Origin: CAVUCE01 sp963739985
Lineage (GTDB): Bacteria > Bacteroidota > Ignavibacteria > Ignavibacteriales > Ignavibacteriaceae
Length of the DNA: 64,000 nucleotides
Assembly: GCA_963739985.1 (NCBI GenBank)
Contig: CAVUCE010000005.1
Span: 1 to 64,000, forward strand
Direction of reading: 5' to 3'
Numbering within the stretch: the first letter of the stretch is position 1; each line of letters begins with the position of its first letter. The notes under the pieces were generated by a model. The model had not been told where the DNA came from and made no database searches. It saw only the letters and a list, made by a program, of their open reading frames with translations. Below, piece by piece: positions 61,159-64,000 of the stretch. Made by a program: the position numbers and the translations under genes.

Positions 61159-61871
61159 CAATACCAGCAATAGATATTTACGAAAATAAAATAGTTCGTC
61201 TTACAAAAGGCGACTTCGGAAATATTACTTATTATAAAAACAGTCCGCTTGAACAAGCAAAACTTTACGAATCTTTAGGGTTCAAATTAATTCACATTGT
61301 GGATTTACTTGGATCAAAAACCGGCAAGTTTTCTGCGATTGATTCTGTTAAGCAGATAAAAGAATATACAAATTTAAAGATAGAGTTTGGCGGCGGAATT
61401 AGAGATGTGAAAACTGCGGCAGAGTTGTTCAACAATAACGTTGATTACACAATCATAGGATCGCTTGCGGTTAAAAATAAAAGCGAGTTTGAGTTGATTA
61501 TAAAAACTCACGGCGCCGAAAAAATAATAGCCGCAATTGATGCCGAAAATGAAAACCTGAAAGTAAGCGGTTGGACTGAAGAAACTTCTATCTCGGTTTA
61601 TTCGCACATCGAATATTGTTTGTCTCAAGGTGTGAAAACATTTTTGTGTACGGATATTTCAAAAGACGGAATGCTTTCCGGAACAAATAATGAACTGTAC
61701 AAAAAAATATTGATAAAATTTCCGGGAATAAAATTAATAGCTTCAGGCGGCGTAAAAGATATCAACGATATAAAAACTTTAAATGAAATTAATCCTTACG
61801 CAGTTGTTGTGGGTAAAGCTATTTATGAAGATAAATTGAAACTAGAGGAGCTTGCCGAATTTGCTGTGTAA
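61152..61871 (+). CDS. hisA: ProFAR isomerase (HisA)
   Basis: TIM-barrel isomerase converting ProFAR to PRFAR. The 239-residue protein has the catalytic Asp in AIPAIDIYENKIVRL (D8), the GGGIRDVKTA phosphate loop, the second Asp in CTDISKDGMLSG, and the C-terminal ASGGVKDINDIKTL phosphate site. It overlaps hisH (7 bases) and hisF (11 bases). Confidence 0.95.
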   Translation: MLAIPAIDIYENKIVRLTKGDFGNITYYKNSPLEQAKLYESLGFKLIHIVDLLGSKTGKFSAIDSVKQIKEYTNLKIEFGGGIRDVKTAAELFNNNVDYTIIGSLAVKNKSEFELIIKTHGAEKIIAAIDAENENLKVSGWTEETSISVYSHIEYCLSQGVKTFLCTDISKDGMLSGTNNELYKKILIKFPGIKLIASGGVKDINDIKTLNEINPYAVVVGKAIYEDKLKLEELAEFAV

Positions 61872-62616
61872 AAGAATAATCCCCTGCCTGGATGTTAAGG
61901 ACGGCAGAGTTGTAAAAGGAACTAATTTTGTAAATCTTGTAGATGCCGGATCGCCTGTTGAATTAGCAGAAAGATATTCTCAAGAAGGCGCTGATGAATT
62001 AGTTTTTTTAGATATTACTGCTTCGGCTGAAAAAAGAAAAACGTTGGTTAACTTAGTAAAAGATGTTGCCAAAACCATACGAATTCCTTTTACAGTTGGC
62101 GGCGGAATTTCCGAAATAAAAGATATAGAAGCTTTGTTAAAAGCCGGTGCTGATAAAGTTTCTCTCAATTCTTCTATCGTTAGTAATCCAAATTTAATTA
62201 CCGAAGCTTCCCGCCAGTTTGGAAGCCAGGCAATTGTTGCTGCTATAGATATAAAGTTTAACGGAAGCGAATATAAAGTTTATGTTAAAGGCGGAAGAGA
62301 AGAAACAGAATTAGTCGGGCTGGATTGGTGTAAAAAAGCTGCAGATTTTGGAGCAGGCGAGATTCTTTTAACTTCGATGGATAAAGACGGAACCAAAGAA
62401 GGATATGATATTAAATTTTTATCCGAACTTACATCGTTGGTTACAATTCCGGTTATTGCTTCCGGAGGTGCCGGATCAAAAGAACATTTTCTTGAAGCAT
62501 TTGAAGACGCTAATGTTGATGCTTGTTTAGCTGCAAGTCTTTTCCATTTTAATATCTTGCCAATTAAAGATTTAAAAAAATATTTAAATGAAAATAATGT
62601 AACTGTTAGGATTTAA
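61861..62616 (+). CDS. hisF: Imidazole glycerol phosphate synthase, cyclase subunit
   Basis: TIM-barrel cyclase partner of HisH. The catalytic D11 lies in CKRIIPCLDVKDGRVVKG and the second Asp in LTSMDKDGTKEGYD. The phosphate loops GGGISEIKD and ASGGAGSKEHF are present. Two TTG codons are possible starts; the one at 61861 gives the family N-terminus (MLCKRIIPC) and has AGAGGAG about 11 bases before it, whereas 61852 is too close. The protein is then 251 residues. Confidence 0.94.
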   Translation: MLCKRIIPCLDVKDGRVVKGTNFVNLVDAGSPVELAERYSQEGADELVFLDITASAEKRKTLVNLVKDVAKTIRIPFTVGGGISEIKDIEALLKAGADKVSLNSSIVSNPNLITEASRQFGSQAIVAAIDIKFNGSEYKVYVKGGREETELVGLDWCKKAADFGAGEILLTSMDKDGTKEGYDIKFLSELTSLVTIPVIASGGAGSKEHFLEAFEDANVDACLAASLFHFNILPIKDLKKYLNENNVTVRI

Positions 62617-62651
62617 CAATAAAGTAACTTAAAAAATTAAAAGGTTTTGTT

Positions 62652-63263
62652 TTGGAAAAAGAAGAAATCAAAGATCTAAACTTCGAGAAAATGAATGGAT
62701 TAATTCCCGCAATAATTATTGATAACTCCAACGGTCAAATTTTAATGCTTGGATTTATGAATCAAGAAGCTTTGGAAAAAACTCTTCAAACTAAACTAGT
62801 TACTTTTTTTAGCAGAACAAAAAATGCTTTATGGACAAAAGGCGAAACTTCAAAAAATTATTTACACTTAGTCGATATTAAAACCGATTGTGATAACGAT
62901 ACTTTATTGGTTTATGCAAATCCTGATGGCAATACTTGTCACACCGGAAAATATTCATGTTTTGATATACCAAAACAACCTTCAATTAATTTTCTAAATC
63001 AATTGTTTTCTCTTATAAAAGAGCGAAAAGAAAAACTTCCCGAAAATTCATACACAACAAAATTATTTCAATCCGGAACAAATCGAATAATTCAGAAAGT
63101 CGGCGAAGAAGCTATTGAAACTGTTATCGCGGCTAAAAACAGAGATAAACACGAAATTATTAACGAAACATCGGATTTGCTTTATCATCTATTTGTAATG
63201 CTTGCCGAGCAGGATATTGAATTTAGCGACATTGTAAAGAATTTAGAAAACCGGCATAAGTAA
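62652..63263 (+). CDS. hisI: Bifunctional phosphoribosyl-AMP cyclohydrolase / phosphoribosyl-ATP pyrophosphatase
   Basis: Steps two and three of histidine synthesis in one polypeptide of 203 residues. The N-terminal cyclohydrolase (about 1-110) has the GFMNQEALEKTL strand and Zn/Mg motifs DCDNDTLLVYANPDGNTCHTGKYS (in parts). The C-terminal pyrophosphatase (about 115-203) has the metal-binding GEEAIETVIAA and ETSDLLYHLFVML helices. The initiator appears to be TTG at 62652; an ATG at 62691 would remove 13 residues but keep the conserved core. It is the last his gene. Confidence 0.94.
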   Translation: MEKEEIKDLNFEKMNGLIPAIIIDNSNGQILMLGFMNQEALEKTLQTKLVTFFSRTKNALWTKGETSKNYLHLVDIKTDCDNDTLLVYANPDGNTCHTGKYSCFDIPKQPSINFLNQLFSLIKERKEKLPENSYTTKLFQSGTNRIIQKVGEEAIETVIAAKNRDKHEIINETSDLLYHLFVMLAEQDIEFSDIVKNLENRHK

Positions 63264-63362
63264 AAAAATAAAATATCTCATTTTCGATCCAAATCTTTAA
63301 ATCATTCATTTGCTGTTCAAAGTTTATTATTTTTGTATTCATAATACAATTGGGAAAGTTTT

Positions 63363-63770
63363 ATGTATTCAGTATTTGAATCGGATATTGTTATTAGACC
63401 TGATGATATAGACATGAATAATCATGTTCATAACACAAAATACTTGGATTATGTATTAGCAGCCCGTTACGAGCAGATGGTTAGAGATTATAAAATGTCG
63501 ATGAGTGAGTTTCATGAGGTTGGTTATAATTGGGTTGTCAGCACAACTCATATCGATTATAAAAGGGCTCTTGCATTGGGCGATAAAATAAAAGTAAAAA
63601 CTCAGGTAACGGAAGTAAGCGGTGCCCAATCAAAAGTACAATTTTGGATTGTAAAATCTGATAATAATAAAATCGCTTCCGAAGGATATTTAATTTACAC
63701 AATGGTTTCACTTAAAAGCGGCAAGCCGGTTCGCATACCCGAAGAGATCATTAAAAAGTATTCTGTGTAA
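63363..63770 (+). CDS. Acyl-CoA thioesterase-like hot-dog protein
   Basis: A 135-residue hot-dog fold protein of the 4-hydroxybenzoyl-CoA/acyl-CoA thioesterase superfamily. The conserved start is IRPDDIDMNNHVHNTKYLDYVLAARYE (in two parts), with the catalytic Asp region (DDIDMNNHVHN) at the N-terminus. The central strands contain VVSTTHIDYKRALALGDKIKV. The substrate is unknown. It lies 99 bases after hisI and is probably a separate unit. Confidence 0.88.
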   Translation: MYSVFESDIVIRPDDIDMNNHVHNTKYLDYVLAARYEQMVRDYKMSMSEFHEVGYNWVVSTTHIDYKRALALGDKIKVKTQVTEVSGAQSKVQFWIVKSDNNKIASEGYLIYTMVSLKSGKPVRIPEEIIKKYSV

Positions 63771-63815
63771 GATATTTTTAATTTTTTTGAAAAGATTATA
63801 GTGTGAGGATTTAAA

Positions 63816-64000
63816 ATGCATAACTTATTAAATCAAGTTTATTTTAATAACAGTGTATACGATTATCTTGTTGGTCTTGGAATATTTCTTCTTCTTTTAA
63901 TTTCGATAAATATTTTTAAAAGATTTGTCCTTTCTAGATTAGTAAAATGGGCCGATAAGACAGCAACTACAATTGATGACTTTCTAATAAAAGCTATTGA
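63816..64000 (+). CDS. Mechanosensitive channel (MscS-like), 5' part
   Basis: The window ends inside this gene. The first 61 codons give a short periplasmic N-terminus, one hydrophobic helix (YLVGLGIFLLLLISINIF) and then RLVKWADKTATTIDDFLIKA, which resembles the helix-linker before the pore in MscS-family channels (T-x-x-D-D motif). The assignment rests on this N-terminal segment only. Confidence 0.6.
   Translation, partial: MHNLLNQVYFNNSVYDYLVGLGIFLLLLISINIFKRFVLSRLVKWADKTATTIDDFLIKAI

Overview
The window is AT-rich chromosomal DNA from a member of the Bacteroidota/Chlorobi branch, most likely an Ignavibacteria-type organism. Three things point there. A secreted protein (49386-51311) ends in a type IX-secretion-like sorting domain of the form found in that group. 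Regulators of the Reg_prop/Y_Y_Y propeller kind are present. Many proteins carry Bacteroidota-type signatures, such as DUF3078 and a long-form HisG. The taxon is an inference; there is no rRNA gene here to confirm it. The window carries the chromosomal replication origin.

Layout. (1) 1-4.8 kb: the end of one, and all of another, tandem sensor/phosphatase gene (beta-propeller, Y_Y_Y, membrane helix, PP2C/SpoIIE), separated by a repeat-rich spacer. (2) 4.9-15.1 kb: mixed metabolic genes: SMUG2-like glycosylase, homoserine dehydrogenase coupled to a class V aminotransferase, alpha/beta hydrolase, DUF3078 outer-membrane protein, glycogen synthase, a frameshifted nuclease-like gene, a TPR-like protein and a patatin-OMP85 protein. 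(3) 15.2-27.8 kb: the origin. yidC-yidD-rnpA-rpmH run leftward and dnaA-(lipoprotein)-dnaN-recF-DUF721-gyrB-gyrA run rightward, with four identical DnaA boxes spaced 75-77 bp apart between them. (4) 27.9-36.7 kb: single metabolic and redox genes. (5) 36.9-42.0 kb: murQ, rsmG, mnmG and mnmE on the minus strand, with two parS-like sites between mnmE and mnmG. (6) 42.1-49.3 kb: a stress block (Hsp20, DnaJ-like, HtpG, ClpB) with a HicAB toxin-antitoxin pair inside it. (7) 49.4-55.7 kb: a secreted SBBP-type protein, a TetR-SDR regulatory pair with matching operators, an NAD-binding protein, and two cell-envelope genes (DUF2279, DUF1207-like). (8) 55.9-63.3 kb: a histidine operon hisG-D-[GIY-YIG]-C-B-H-A-F-IE behind a His-codon leader peptide and terminator (attenuator). 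Last come a thioesterase and the start of a MscS-type channel, cut by the window end.

The most notable observations are the evenly phased DnaA boxes; the parS pair; the his attenuator; the GIY-YIG gene bracketed by palindromes inside the his operon; a HisB whose N-terminal extension lacks a phosphatase active site; paired TetR operators; a possible sigma-54 promoter and inverted-repeat enhancer upstream of Hsp20; near-identical blocks shared by the tandem phosphatase genes; and several families of dispersed palindromes, one able to fold as a three-way junction. I found no CRISPR array, rRNA, tRNA, classical insertion sequence or prophage.
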